Notes under the pieces: generated by a model
What the model saw: only the letters and a program-made list of their open reading frames with translations
What the model was told of the DNA's origin: nothing
The model's database searches: none
Made by a program: the position numbers and the translations under genes
Assembly: GCA_027922465.2 (NCBI GenBank)
Contig: BQMF02000121.1
Span: forward strand, 434,001-498,000
Direction of reading: 5' to 3'
Source of the DNA: Turritopsis dohrnii
Lineage: Eukaryota > Cnidaria > Hydrozoa > Anthoathecata > Oceaniidae
DNA: 64,000 nt
Shown here: positions 10,211-21,242 of the stretch, one piece after another
Layout of the letters: each line of letters starts with the position of its first letter
How positions within the stretch are numbered: the stretch's first letter is position 1

Positions 10211-13200
10211 ATGGATTATTATGATGACACAGTCAGTGAAGTCCGAAAGCTGTTAAACGGACTGCAGAAGAATTTTCAATGCACAATTTGGTATGTTGTT
10301 CTAGCTATGATAAAACCTTCAGTGAAAAATTCAATATGAATGTTGAATCTCGTAATCACTTGCTTGTAACGTGATAAATTCCACAAAGTAACCATACCCA
10401 TTTATATAAGGGCTTGTTTACATGAGCCCGTAGTGAGCCCGTAAACTTCAGACCGTAGTGAAATGTACTTCTCCTTTACATGATCCCGTAGTGAAATTTT
10501 ACCCGTAGTGAAACATGAAAATGGATTTTGTTTTAACATGCTTCACACATGCTCAACTATAAAAATTTTACGTTTCACTACAGCACTGGTCGTTTACACT
10601 GAGATTTTGCTACTTCGTGGTGAAATCCAACCCGTACTGGGTTTGATTACAGGGTATCGCATGTGAAAGCTTCAAAGCGTTATACTGAACACCCTAATGA
10701 AAATTCGTGTATTTCACTACGGGGGAAATCTTTTTACCGATTGCTCATGTAAATGCCGGCTAAATGACTCCTGGATATAGATGACCTGCTTCTTATGAAC
10801 TCCAATAATTCAAAAGAAATTCTCATATATACTGTGAAAATTTATGTCTGAATTATGGCTGAATCCTCTACTCTCTTTGTGTATCTACTGGTTTCCACTT
10901 GCAAAATAACTGCTTCGAAATCTAACAAATACCTTCTGTTTCAGCTTATCTTTATTGTCACAACCTGTCCTGACAAAATGTAACCATCAGTTTTGCAGGT
11001 AAGTACAAACAAATCAAATTTCAAGTTAAAAACACTTCATTTGTATTAGTTCCATTTGACTTTGTTTCTAGTAAGTGTGTGGAAGATCTTTTCACAAAGA
11101 ACAAAAAGAAACAAGTGAGCTGTCCGTTGTGTAAAACGAAAGTTACGAAGAGGTTCGAAATGTTTTTCTTTATGATTGCATTGTGAAACTTTTTATCATA
11201 CATAGTATGTCATACAATTTCCATGGTTACATGATTCTTGTGAAAGTTAAAATAATGACTTGATTCTAAAATCATTCGAATTCAAAACTTCAACTTACTC
11301 TTTCCTTTCGTTGTCTTTTGCTTCTTGTTAAAGTAGTTCATAATTAGCTATTAATGAGCTATTAAGGATTGTATCTTTCACGACGATAGATCTTTTGTGT
11401 AAAATGTCATAAATTTCAATGTGTATTGCAATTGAAGTCTGAATGTAACACTTTACATATAAATGTGGCTTTAAGATGATATGTTGATGTCCTTCCTGCC
11501 TGATTTGGCAAAGAAAAGTTTTAAACTTAATGAGACACAGTATTTAGTTGATAATTTAGAAAATCTTTCAGAAAACAAATAAATGAAGTGATTTCATCTT
11601 GGTTTTCATTACAATTTTTATCTTTGTTTGAGCAATTAAATGAGCAGTTTCATTGTCCACACCATCAGTAGAAGAACCAAAAATATTATCTGTATCATCG
11701 ATAGCAGACTTTTAAAACAACTCCTTTTGAAATCACAATAGATTCATTTTTTCTTTTGGAAAAATCTGAATGGCCAAGTATCAGTTAAAAGAGGAGTGTA
11801 TTTGAATGGCCAAGTATCAGTTAAAAGAGGAGTGTATTTGAATGGCCAAGTATCAGTTAAAAGAGGAGTGTATTTGAATGGCATTTTTCATTCTCACATC
11901 ATGTTCAAATCAGCAAACATATTTCACAACTGAAAATAATCCGTTTTAAAAAGTGATTTGAAAGTGATATTGTTAATAAGACCACTCACTGCTACCATAC
12001 ACTTTTTCAAATATTTGATTATCGCTATGTATTTGTTTAGAAGTGTTAACACCAACAAGAAGCTCTCTCATATTGTTGATGCCGTTCGAGATGTTTGTAA
12101 TGCAGCCGATGAAGATTGTTCATCACTAGGTATATATTTCTAGCTTTGTTGACTTCAAATTCCTATGACATGTAATTTTTGAAAGTCATGATGTTCGAAT
12201 TCTATCTTTGTGACAGGAAGAACTCCCATTTTATCGCAGCAACAACATAGACAGGTAAAAAATGTTGTTAAGTTTCTCCACTCATCGTTCAAGTTGTGTT
12301 GATTAACTTTTATTTTTATTTGTTTTCAGAAAAGTAAACCTGAAGCATCCAAGAAAAAAAGGTTTGTGCTTGAACTTTGCTCTTTTGGTATTCTACATTT
12401 CTGTTTTATTATTGCAAAAACTTTGGGTCTTCAGGCCATAATGCTAACCTTAGCAAGTTCAACATCATCAGTGTTTGACAGGAATTTTATGCGTGGCTGC
12501 TTTCCCGATCACTTTCAAGATGTGTGTACATGAAGCTTAAAAGAACAGAGAAAATAAATGTTAAATGATAACACCCATGGGCGTATTCTTTAGATAGCGT
12601 CTTGATATAATTTTTTTACCCAGGTTAACGTTCATTGGCAAACCAGGGCGTGATGAGGCGCAAGGGTCATCTTTGTTTGATTTTGTAGACGAAGAAAATG
12701 GTAAGTCCTCGTAAAATTGATTATTATTATTTTTTGAAGTACTTTGATAATGAAAATCTAGCAAAAATATTCTTCTTCCTTTCTTTAGTGGTTGCTGGAA
12801 AAGAATTTCAGAAGGACAAGTGAGTTAATGGTATTTTTTTTTTGGTTGTGATGGTTGATTTTTCTGTAAACTTATTTTCTGATTTCGATTAGAAAGGAGA
12901 GTGTAACTGACCCGACAGCTACTATCGCTCCGCAAAAAAAACGAAAGTCCGCTGATGCAGGGAACGAAGAAAAAAATCGGACCTCTTTGAAAAAACAAAG
13001 AAAGGAGTTATGCTCAATAAGTGCCCCGAAAAAAACGAAATCTGCAAAGAAAGAAGATATCTCTGACAGCGTTGTTAGTAAGCGAGACGTTACTTCCAAC
13101 AGATCCGTTAGTAAAAGAGTTGTTTCCTCAAAAAGACTCATTACTAGGAAAGACAATATATGTGACAGATCTGCTTCTAAGAAAGACGATGTATCTGCCA

Positions 13201-16200
13201 AATCCGTTGGAAAAAGAGAAGTTTTATCCGACAGATCAGTGTCGAAGTTGCCAACGAACTTGTTAAATGAGCTAGACGAGTTGCAATGTAACGTGTCAAC
13301 TGACGTTATCCAACCGTCATCCGTTTCGACGGATGCAAGTTTGACGCCTGTCCTTCCTAATAACCGTTTTTCTGTCGAATATCCGACAAGTTCTCCTCCT
13401 AAAGTCGTGAAAGATGACGTTCAGCTGTCTACACGAGAAATCTGTTCCTCTAATGAAATAAAACCTTTTGAAATAAATATGGACAAAGTAAAACCAACTA
13501 AAAATGACGTCACAGATTCGGACTATGAGTTAATATCTCAAGCAGATGGAAAAAACAGTTTGACGGAAAACATCGAAAAGAACGCGATAAACGGATCGCC
13601 AAAAGTAAAAGATAGAATCTCTGACACGATCAAAACAAGGATGACGACCCCTTCCCGTCACGAACAATATTCTCATAGTAACCTCTTGAACTTCTTTCGG
13701 AATATTGAAAGTCCGAATAAAGATCGGTGTTTGTTCGGAAATCTGGCATTCGCTCGAGTTGACATTCCTGTGAGAGGTGAAGCAAAAGATGCTGGGAGAA
13801 AATCGTCGATTGTTGCAGAAGTGAAAATCGTGAAAGACAAACGCTGCGCAAGTGATACATCGATTGCTCCGCATGGCGATGTTTTCTCTTCTGCTTCGTA
13901 CTTGCATGAGACTTCCCAAGACGTGCAAGAAAGAGATGACATGCAGGTAGATGATACGCATGGAGGTCATGATGCGCGGGATGAAGATGATACGCGGGAT
14001 GAGGTTGATGCGCGGGATGAAGTAGATGTGCGGGATGAAGATGATGTGCGGGATGAAGATGTTGTGCTGGATGAGCATGATGTGCGGGATGAAGATGATG
14101 TGCGGGATGAAGATGATGTGCGGGATGAAGATGTTGTGCTGGATGAGCATGATGTGCGGGATGAGCATGATATGCGGGATAAAGATGATGTGCGGGGTGA
14201 TGTGGATGTGCGGGATGAGGATCATATGCAGGATGAAGATGATATTTGGGATGAAGATGATGCGAAAGATGAAAATGATGTGGGGGATAAAGATGATATG
14301 CGGAAGATTTTGAATGAGAGTCAAGATGTGGTTGGAACGAGACAAGCTGACAATACGAAACAGAAATCGGAAGATGTAATAGTTTCACAAAGAAAGAAAC
14401 AGGGAAGAGATTATAAAAGGACGGAATTGATTTCATGTTCAAGTGAAGAACTAATTCCTCCGACGCCGGAAGTTTTTGAACTTAGAAGAGATGCGAAAGA
14501 AACCAAGATAATGATTTCACTCACTAAGACAGATGCATTTGACACACCAACGAAAATATCAGATGACGAACAACCAGGGAAACAGACGGTTTGCTCTGAA
14601 ACCACACACAAACAATATTTTTCGGAGGATGAAGACACCAGAAGTGAGACCTTAGATGATGTGAATGCGATGGTACAAGTGGACATTCCTGTTCAAGTTA
14701 GGCCAGGGTCTTCGAAAGTAGCTATTGGGAAAGATAATGAGATATGTAGCAGTCTTGCGGATCGATTGGAGGCTGACGACATCGACGTTTTCACCAATGA
14801 AAAGATGGAAGAAAACAAGACAAGTTCATTGGATGTAGAAACACGTGATGAAGGATGTTCCAATGTAAACGTTTGCACAACGTTTGATGACCGGTCAGTG
14901 GAAAAAGCAGTTGTTGAGGATGATGTTAGTTTATCTGATGTTGCAACCTCGTACCCAAGGCAAGAAACCCTGGGTACGAAATTGTCTGATGTTGCAAAGA
15001 ATGAACAAGTATTGGGGAGGACGTTTCGCCAGGTGTTTTTAAAAGAACTCAAAAGGAAGGATGCTGTGAAAAAACGGAAACCTTTGCAAACGTCAGCAAT
15101 ACATGAAGCCGACAGAGCTGTTGCGAACACCGACAAAACTGAAGTGAGTGACGTCGACGACGCAAAGACGGGTGTCGGTATTTGCAGTAAGAAAAGCAAA
15201 AGAACATGTCAATCCAACGATCTTCTGATTTCTGACGATAGCGATGACTCGATTACCCACTCCCCTGAAAAAGTGAACTTGCAGGAAAGTGTGAGAGCAG
15301 ATGAAAAACAGCGAAGAAAACGTCAGTCTAAACGAGACAAACTTGTCAAGCACTTGCAGAGTTTCATCAACAACTTAGAAGATGAGAGTGGATCGAGCGA
15401 TGACGAAGTTTTGAAGAAAGCTGCGTTCACTGTCCAGGCTGCTTTGCGAAAAAGTGAAGAGGAAAAGCCTGGAACCGAAAATTTGGAACGGGTTCAGTTG
15501 CGATCTCGTCGAGAAAATGACGACGGTAATAATATTTACATCCTGGAGTTTCTATTTGGAAAAACAAACTTCCCTCAAAAATTCGGTTATTGTTTTTAAC
15601 AGGTATCTGCATCAATGTTGACGAAACGTGTCTCCTTGGTGACACAAAATATTCCAAGAAGAAATCTTATAAAGCAGATTTGCTTTCGCCTTCCACCCCT
15701 AGTAGAACGAAGCCCTTACCAATCTCTCATTCGACCTCGATCAAACGACAGCCTCTTCTTAGTCATGGTTTGGACGTACAAAGGATTATGCTAGAAGCAA
15801 AGGCTGCACCAACTAAATCGAGCGAAGTGGATAAAATTTCATATGACCATGTACTCCACGAAGAAACTCACGATTCTCGCAAATCAACGGGAAGGAGGAG
15901 CGTGGAAAGTGAACGAAAAGAATGTCCTGAGAAAAAGTATTGGGAACGCTCAAAAGCTAGCCACGTGACTTCGGATGTTCAGCACCAGTCCCCTCATACA
16001 ACTTTTATAAATAATCGCACAACAATCAAACAACCTGCTGGCGTGGTGGTGATGATGTCGAGGCTCCCGATGAAATATATCGTAAGTATAGCCATCACTC
16101 CTCTCGTCTTCTCTTTCGACATCGGCTTCAATTGGACGTTCTGTTTAGGCATACTGTCGCGACGTTTGCCAGAAGCTGGGCGGAAAAACAAGCATGTCGT

Positions 16201-17666
16201 ATACAGATGACGTCACTCATCTCGTCATGGCGACAGGTAATCGGTTTTTTGTCGCTGTCGTATTTGACGTTGGTAAAGCGAAGCAGGCATGCGATGTTGG
16301 ACATTATAAATTCTGTTTTTCTTTAGATGAGAATCACTCCATCCAAAAACTCGCCTATACTTATAAATATCTACTGGCGCTTGTTTCCGGTCTGTGGATT
16401 GTTCGAATAAATTGTAAGTTGGTTGTTTCTGGTCTGCAGATTGAACTAAAAATTCCAGAAGAAACTGTTTTTTTTATTCTCTGACAAAAGAAAACCTTTT
16501 CTGACGAAAGTTTTTTTTTCTCCAGGGATTGCCGATTCGATGGAAGCTGGAGAATTTTTACCCGAGGTGAGCATTTATTTTCGTTTGCACAAATTCTATT
16601 CGTTATTTCGTTATTAGGTCAGCATTGCGAGACAGTTATCATTCCTTAGCATGTTTCAGTCAGTCTGTCTATGTACCCAGTGAGCAAATTCGCTAAAAAG
16701 CACGGTGAAGGAGTGTATTTCAATAGAAATATACACACGATTTCAATAAAAGTACTTTTCATCGCAGTGACTTTTTGACGAATGTTGCCTTAAAGATTAT
16801 GCAACTCAGTGCTTTGCATTATGTCATGTTATTTTTCAGGTTGACTATCAAGCAAAAGGCGATGCTAATGCTAACCAGACTCACGTGCCAACTTTGTATC
16901 GGAAGGCTTTTCTAGAAAAGGTACCGTGTCGCTAGCGGTCTGAATTAATTTCTTGTCACCAGACCTCTTAACTGACAACCTTTTGTCTCTCTTTAGAAAT
17001 GTGATATTTTCCGTGGTTATAGAATCTGCGTGGCTGGTAAACTCGAAAATAGTCAAATTCGAAAGGGTAAATCTTCCGTATGTTTCAAACTCCTCTTTCA
17101 AACATGCGTGTACAAACGATTTTGATTGGCTCTTTTTCAGATCAGCTGATTACGCTTTTGGGCAAGACTGGTGCCGATTATGCTTCCAGCCTGGATGAAA
17201 TTCATTGCTCATCGAGTCAAGTGCAGGTTGTGAAGTTCGTGTGGTTTTTATTTTCTTGTGATCATATTTTGACAACTTTTTGCTTCTCTTTAGACTGTGT
17301 TGATCAGTGACGATTTGAACGCTCTTCCAGCCTCAGATGTTGGTTAGTGCTTGTCTCTCTGTCCTAGGCTAAATTTCTGCAAGATTTCTGCAAAACCTAT
17401 GTGATCTTTTGCAGGTGTTATTCGAAAATATGCATTCGATGCCATTCATCCTGATTGGGTTATTGACTCGATTATCAATTTTAAGTAAGTAGACTTGCGT
17501 TAAGTTGAAGCTTTGTATCCCTGTAAAAAAAAATTTTATATAATAATAATAACAATAAAAAAACCTTTCTTTTTTTTTCCAAACTTGATCTCTTTTTCGT
17601 GTAACTGTTCACACGAACATTCTGTATTTTAGAATTCAACATACAGACGAATATATATTGAAATGA
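10211..17666 (+). CDS. BRCA1: BRCA1 orthologue: RING and tandem BRCT protein
   Basis: Nineteen coding exons join in phase to 1,399 residues: 10211-10290, 10945-10998, 11072-11152, 12041-12129, 12217-12254, 12330-12361, 12624-12700, 12789-12819, 12893-15525, 15603-16081, 16149-16236, 16327-16413, 16526-16566, 16840-16920, 16997-17066, 17141-17226, 17294-17342, 17415-17484, 17633-17666. The RING has zinc ligands C24, C27, C39, H41, C44, C47, C62, C65 with the E2-contact I26, nearly the human numbering. Exon 9 encodes a long disordered centre with an acidic hexapeptide repeat (about 517-632). BRCT1 spans about 1181-1270 (YTDDVTHLVMAT, YKYLLALVSGLWIV) and BRCT2 about 1298-1399 (CDIFRGYRICVAG, HPDWVIDS, DEYILK end). 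Known role: E3 ligase with BARD1 and homologous-recombination repair. Human is 1,863 residues. The last intron avoids an apparent TAA directly after INFK and restores the BRCT end. Confidence 0.95.
10410..10760. mobile_element. PIF/Harbinger-like MITE in BRCA1 intron 1
   Basis: Starts GGGCTTGTTTACATGAGCCC and ends with the imperfect complement GCTCATGTAAATGCCGGC; TAA flanks both sides. The interior repeats CCCGTAGTGAAA in both orientations. No coding capacity. The terminus resembles the TAA-flanked element at 47088-47461. Confidence 0.7.
11767..11877 (+). repeat. 37-bp tandem repeat x3 in BRCA1 intron 3
   Basis: Three perfect 37-bp copies beginning TGAATGGCCAAGTATCAGTT, followed by the first 8 bp of a fourth. 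Perfect identity indicates recent expansion. Confidence 0.9.
13960..14307 (+). repeat. 18-bp coding minisatellite in BRCA1 exon 9
   Basis: About nineteen six-residue units with consensus DDVRDE (DNA unit GATGATGTGCGGGATGAA). A higher-order block reading DDVRDEDVVLDEHDVRDE occurs twice. The frame stays open throughout and the stretch is strongly acidic, with Asp/Glu making up more than half of residues. It has no counterpart I know of in vertebrate BRCA1. Confidence 0.9.
16676..16789 (+). mobile_element. CCCAGTGGGCAAA-family MITE, copy 1 (BRCA1 intron 13)
   Basis: Shows the family plan: terminal CCCAGTGAGCAAATT, then an inner GGTGAAGGAGTG / CATCGCAGTG inverted pair around CAATAGAAAT. It is diverged at both termini. 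Confidence 0.7.
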
Positions 17667-18331
17667 TCGATGCAATTTCGTCACCAATCTTCCGAAATAT
17701 TTTGGTGAATATCAAAAATGAAAATGACTGTTTTTTAGTGTTTCTATCATATATTTTCTTCTAATGGCAATTATTTATTTTTTTATATGATGTTAAACTG
17801 CTTTTATGTTCATCCCATGCTGTCTTCAGTTTCAAATGTTCATCGAGCGGAGCATGTGAAACGTTTTGAAGTGCCCTGATTCTATTGCGCCCATCCTTTT
17901 GAGCTCTTGTTAAACTACGCACGAATTTCAATCGTTTGTGGGAAAATGTCTTCAAACTGGAAACTTCAGTTCCTTTAGATTGATGTGTAACTTTGGTTGA
18001 CTTGTGACGAGTATATTAACTCTGATTGAATACCGCTGACCTCTTTGACCGATCCCTTTCCGTGTAACTGGTGGAAATATCCCAACTCTCTCGTCCCCAC
18101 TCGAAATGATCGCAATTGAAGTAGCCCAGGACGCTTGCCAGACGAAATTTTTTTTACGATGTATAAAATTTTGGAGAAATATGTCCATTCGGTTGCTATA
18201 GAAACATTATTTTTTAATTTTTTGAAGTCAATTGATCAATTTCCTTCTTTCCATGATTTGTTCAACGAATGGTGTTCGTGGTCAATTCGTCTGTTAAAGT
18301 AGCCATCATTTTTCTCATAATTCGTTTTTAG
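17667..18331. other. BRCA1-PYM intergenic region
   Basis: About 665 bp without a supported gene. Two minus-strand open frames (17761-17955, 17952-18188) have no recognisable similarity. No clear AATAAA follows the BRCA1 stop. A 3' splice site (TTCGTTTTTAG, ending 18331) closes the region. Confidence 0.4.
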
Positions 18332-18344
18332 TGAAATAAACAAA

Positions 18345-18866
18345 ATGGCATCCAAGGATCACGACGTCATACCGGCAAGTCGACGACCTGACGGAACGTG
18401 GCGAAAAGAAAGGAAGGTCAAAGCTGGTTATGTCCCCCCTGATGAAGTCGAGAAGTACGAAAGTAAAGGGAAGAGATTTCTGAACGAAACTTCATCGGCC
18501 TATCCCCCTGGTTATACACCCCCGGCAGAAGAAACGAAACATTTATCCAAGAACCAGAAGAAAAACATGCGGAAAAAGGAAAAACGAAAACAAAACCCTG
18601 TTAACAAAGATGATGACGTCAGCAATGTGACCGACGAGATTAAAGGGATAGATCTGGCACCAAGCGTTTCCAAGGAAACGGACGGTGCTAAAAATGACGT
18701 ATTGAAAAAAATGAAAGCAGTTCGTAAGAAAATCAAACAAGTGGAAGATTTAGAGGCGCGAAAAAGCAAAGGGGATGTTTTAGAGAAAGAACAATTGGAA
18801 AAAATAAGCAAGAAAGAACAGTTTCTGGAAGAATACGAAAATTTACAGACGATGCTGAATGAATAA
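18345..18866 (+). CDS. PYM1: PYM / WIBG, partner of Y14 and Mago
   Basis: Intronless, 173 residues, close to the usual length of PYM proteins (about 200). Residues 9-45 are the diagnostic Mago-binding WIBG domain ([20 protein letters not shown], then [11 protein letters not shown]). The rest is Lys/Glu-rich, with a likely C-terminal helix (about 120-170) for ribosome association. Known role: a cytoplasmic, ribosome-bound factor that strips the exon-junction complex core (Mago-Y14) from spliced mRNA. The start follows a 3' splice site by 13 nt. The stop is 156 nt before the SMYD4 ATG on the same strand, with no AATAAA between them, so the two genes may share a polycistronic transcript. Confidence 0.93.
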   Translation: MASKDHDVIPASRRPDGTWRKERKVKAGYVPPDEVEKYESKGKRFLNETSSAYPPGYTPPAEETKHLSKNQKKNMRKKEKRKQNPVNKDDDVSNVTDEIKGIDLAPSVSKETDGAKNDVLKKMKAVRKKIKQVEDLEARKSKGDVLEKEQLEKISKKEQFLEEYENLQTMLNE

Positions 18867-19022
18867 TTTATTATGTTGAATATTTTTTAAATCTTAAATT
18901 TAAAGACGATGATTTTGTGAAAAATTTATTTTCTTCTCATTCTCTTCGCTTCTTAACTTCTTTCGCATTCAGTCTCTTTTTAAAATGGCGTGTTCTTTGT
19001 TTCAGCAGATAAAAAAAAAAGA
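18867..19022 (+). promoter_or_regulatory. Tight PYM-SMYD4 spacer with 3' splice acceptor
   Basis: 156 bp separate the stop and the next start. A long pyrimidine-rich stretch (about 18930-18975) is followed by GTTCTTTGTTTCAG ending at 19005, 17 nt before the SMYD4 ATG. No AATAAA or ATTAAA and no TATA-like promoter are visible. This is the layout expected of a trans-splice acceptor between operon genes; a short 5'UTR intron of SMYD4 overlapping the PYM 3' end is the alternative. Confidence 0.55.
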
Positions 19023-21242
19023 ATGGAACAGTTAGACTGGCAAGCATTTTTGGATCGACTCACTAGCCTGTGTAAGCTATCAGGACTGTTTAATGACTTT
19101 CGACAGTTGAAATTAGACTTAGATCGTTTTAACTTCTGCTCCCAACAGAAACTGATTTTTAAAAATGTAGCTGATTGGATAAAACACAACCACGTGATCC
19201 CTACCAAGCATAAGAAGAACGATGAACTCGCTCTACAGTTGAAAAAGGATGGCAACAAATACTATATCCGAAAGAACGACGCTCAAGCTTTGCAATGTTA
19301 CAATCGTGCTTTGCTACATGCGACCGAAGCAAATATGGCTGTTTTGTATGCTAACCGTTCCGCCGTCTTGTTCAGTAGTGGAATGTTGAAAGAATGCATA
19401 GTGGATATTGATCTTGCTCTTGCTTGTAATTTCCCCGACGAGAAACGTTGGAAGTTGCACAAACGCAAAGGTGAAGCCTTGATAAAAATGAAAGAAACTT
19501 CAGAAGGTGGACTGCATCTGCGCACGTGTCTGGATCTGCTTAATCGTTACCATGGAGACACCAATCAGAAGGTAGCTGTGAATGAAATGTTATCCAGTCT
19601 CTCGGACGAGCAACTGGAGAGAAAGGTTGCCTGCTCTGAAGAAACCACCTTCGAACTTTTCCACGGTGAAAATGAAGTTGTAGCGAATGCCAGCTCTTCA
19701 TTGACGTTGTGCAACAACGAAAAGCAAGGTCGATTTATGATCGCTAATGAACACATTCCAGCTGGCAAGGTCATCATTTCGGAAAGGCCTTACGCGGCTG
19801 TTTTGCTGTCGCCATGGTTTCAGCAACACTGTCAGAACTGTTTTGCAAAGGTTTCTGTGCTGTTTCCATGTAAAAGCTGCACCCAAGTTTGCTATTGTTC
19901 TGTGAAATGCGAGGAAGAATCGTGGAAGCGATATCACCATTTTGAATGTGGGAAGTTGGATTTGCTGCAAAAAATCGGCGTCGCTCATCTGGCGCTACGA
20001 GTCGTTCTAGTGACGAGTATGGACGATCTTTTGTCGACGCATTGTCAAGACGATCACGCTATCCCTGGTTGCCATGGCGACGGCGTTTATTCGGCAGATT
20101 ATCACAGTGTTTTTCATTTGCTGCCACACAGCCTCTCTTTGCAAGTTGAAGATCTATTTCAGTACTCGGTTGCCGGTCTTTTGTTACATTGTATCATGAA
20201 AAGTCACGGTTACTTACACCAGCTTTTGAAAGATTCTCAAGCTGTGATTGGCGGATTGTTGATTCGACACATTCAGCAGTTGGTATGTAACGCGCATGCC
20301 ATCACAGAATTGAAGGCATCATGTAACTCCAGCATGAATTTGAATGTGGTTGAACAGGACCAGACTCGGATTGCAACTGCCATTTATGCCACGACTAGTC
20401 TGCTCAATCATTCATGTGAACCTAGTATATTAAACGGTTTCCATAACGATCGTTTGATTGTGAGGCTGGTGAAAGACATCAATGCCCAAGAGGAAATTTT
20501 CAATTGTTATGGTCCGCATTTTCGTCGCATGGAATTTGCTGACCGGCAGCGAGCTTTAAAAGAACAGTACCAATTCTCGTGTGAGTGTGTCCACTGCTTG
20601 CAGGGTGCGATAGGAAGTAAGACTCTAAACTGTTTTGCATGTGGCCACTGCCGTCATCCAATACGTCAGTTCGATTCGATGACGTGTGAAAATTGTGACG
20701 GCTCGTTGGAAAATCGAAATTATTTCGAAGAAAGACTGACCGAGTCATCGAAGCTTTTCCAACATGGTTTGGAGATTTTGAAATCGACTCAAACGAGAGA
20801 ACGTCTCGATAAATCGTTGGACTTGTTTTTAAAATGTCTATCCATCCAAAAACGAATCTGTTACCGATACCATTTTGAAGTTTCGAAAACATTAGATGCC
20901 ATAGCTAAATGCCATGCTTTGTTGCAAGAATATTCGAAGTCCCTCCCTTATCTCCATCAGAGTATCGAAATAGTTGCGCAACATTACGGCGATAACAGCA
21001 TTGAAATGACCAATGAAATATTAAAGATGGCTGATGTTTACTTTGAAAGTGTTCAACAGTTGATTGACAATCGGAAATACGAAGATTTATTGAAGCTTGT
21101 ACCGGAAGCCACTCAGACCACTGAACGAGCCATTCATCTTGTTCGGTTATACAAACAGCCTCATTGTGAGGACTTGGACGAACTGCAAATGAGGCTGGAA
21201 GAGCTCAACAAGCTACGATACATGCGACCCCCTGGAACTTAA
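19023..21242 (+). CDS. SMYD4: SMYD4-like TPR, MYND and SET protein
   Basis: Intronless, 739 residues (human SMYD4 about 804). Order: N-terminal TPR helices (about 60-185: DGNKYYIRKNDAQALQCYNR, VLYANRSAVLFSSG); a split SET domain starting near 240; MYND zinc finger C270-C309 (CQNC, CKSC, CYC, HHFEC); the SET core with N462-HSC (LNHSCEPS) and NCYGPHF; post-SET cysteines (CECVHC); and C-terminal helical repeats. The family transfers methyl groups to lysine; SMYD4 is linked to HDAC binding and heart development in vertebrates, and its substrate is unsettled. The start is chosen at the ATG because it lies 17 nt after a strong acceptor. The upstream in-frame extension contains no ATG. Confidence 0.95.
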   Translation: MEQLDWQAFLDRLTSLCKLSGLFNDFRQLKLDLDRFNFCSQQKLIFKNVADWIKHNHVIPTKHKKNDELALQLKKDGNKYYIRKNDAQALQCYNRALLHATEANMAVLYANRSAVLFSSGMLKECIVDIDLALACNFPDEKRWKLHKRKGEALIKMKETSEGGLHLRTCLDLLNRYHGDTNQKVAVNEMLSSLSDEQLERKVACSEETTFELFHGENEVVANASSSLTLCNNEKQGRFMIANEHIPAGKVIISERPYAAVLLSPWFQQHCQNCFAKVSVLFPCKSCTQVCYCSVKCEEESWKRYHHFECGKLDLLQKIGVAHLALRVVLVTSMDDLLSTHCQDDHAIPGCHGDGVYSADYHSVFHLLPHSLSLQVEDLFQYSVAGLLLHCIMKSHGYLHQLLKDSQAVIGGLLIRHIQQLVCNAHAITELKASCNSSMNLNVVEQDQTRIATAIYATTSLLNHSCEPSILNGFHNDRLIVRLVKDINAQEEIFNCYGPHFRRMEFADRQRALKEQYQFSCECVHCLQGAIGSKTLNCFACGHCRHPIRQFDSMTCENCDGSLENRNYFEERLTESSKLFQHGLEILKSTQTRERLDKSLDLFLKCLSIQKRICYRYHFEVSKTLDAIAKCHALLQEYSKSLPYLHQSIEIVAQHYGDNSIEMTNEILKMADVYFESVQQLIDNRKYEDLLKLVPEATQTTERAIHLVRLYKQPHCEDLDELQMRLEELNKLRYMRPPGT

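Noticed and set aside
13530..14442. Long minus-strand open frames of about 270 codons opposite BRCA1 exon 9
   Set aside because: Their His/Pro/Ile-rich repeats are the antisense shadow of the acidic hexapeptide repeat; no splice or start context supports a gene.
15526..15599. Continuation of the BRCA1 exon 9 frame to a stop at 15599
   Set aside because: GAC G|GTAATA is a donor and TTTTTAACAG|G at 15602 an acceptor; splicing restores the frame into exon 10 and the BRCT domains.
17761..18188. Minus-strand gene between BRCA1 and PYM
   Set aside because: Two short frames in different phases with no recognisable motif or convincing splice pair.
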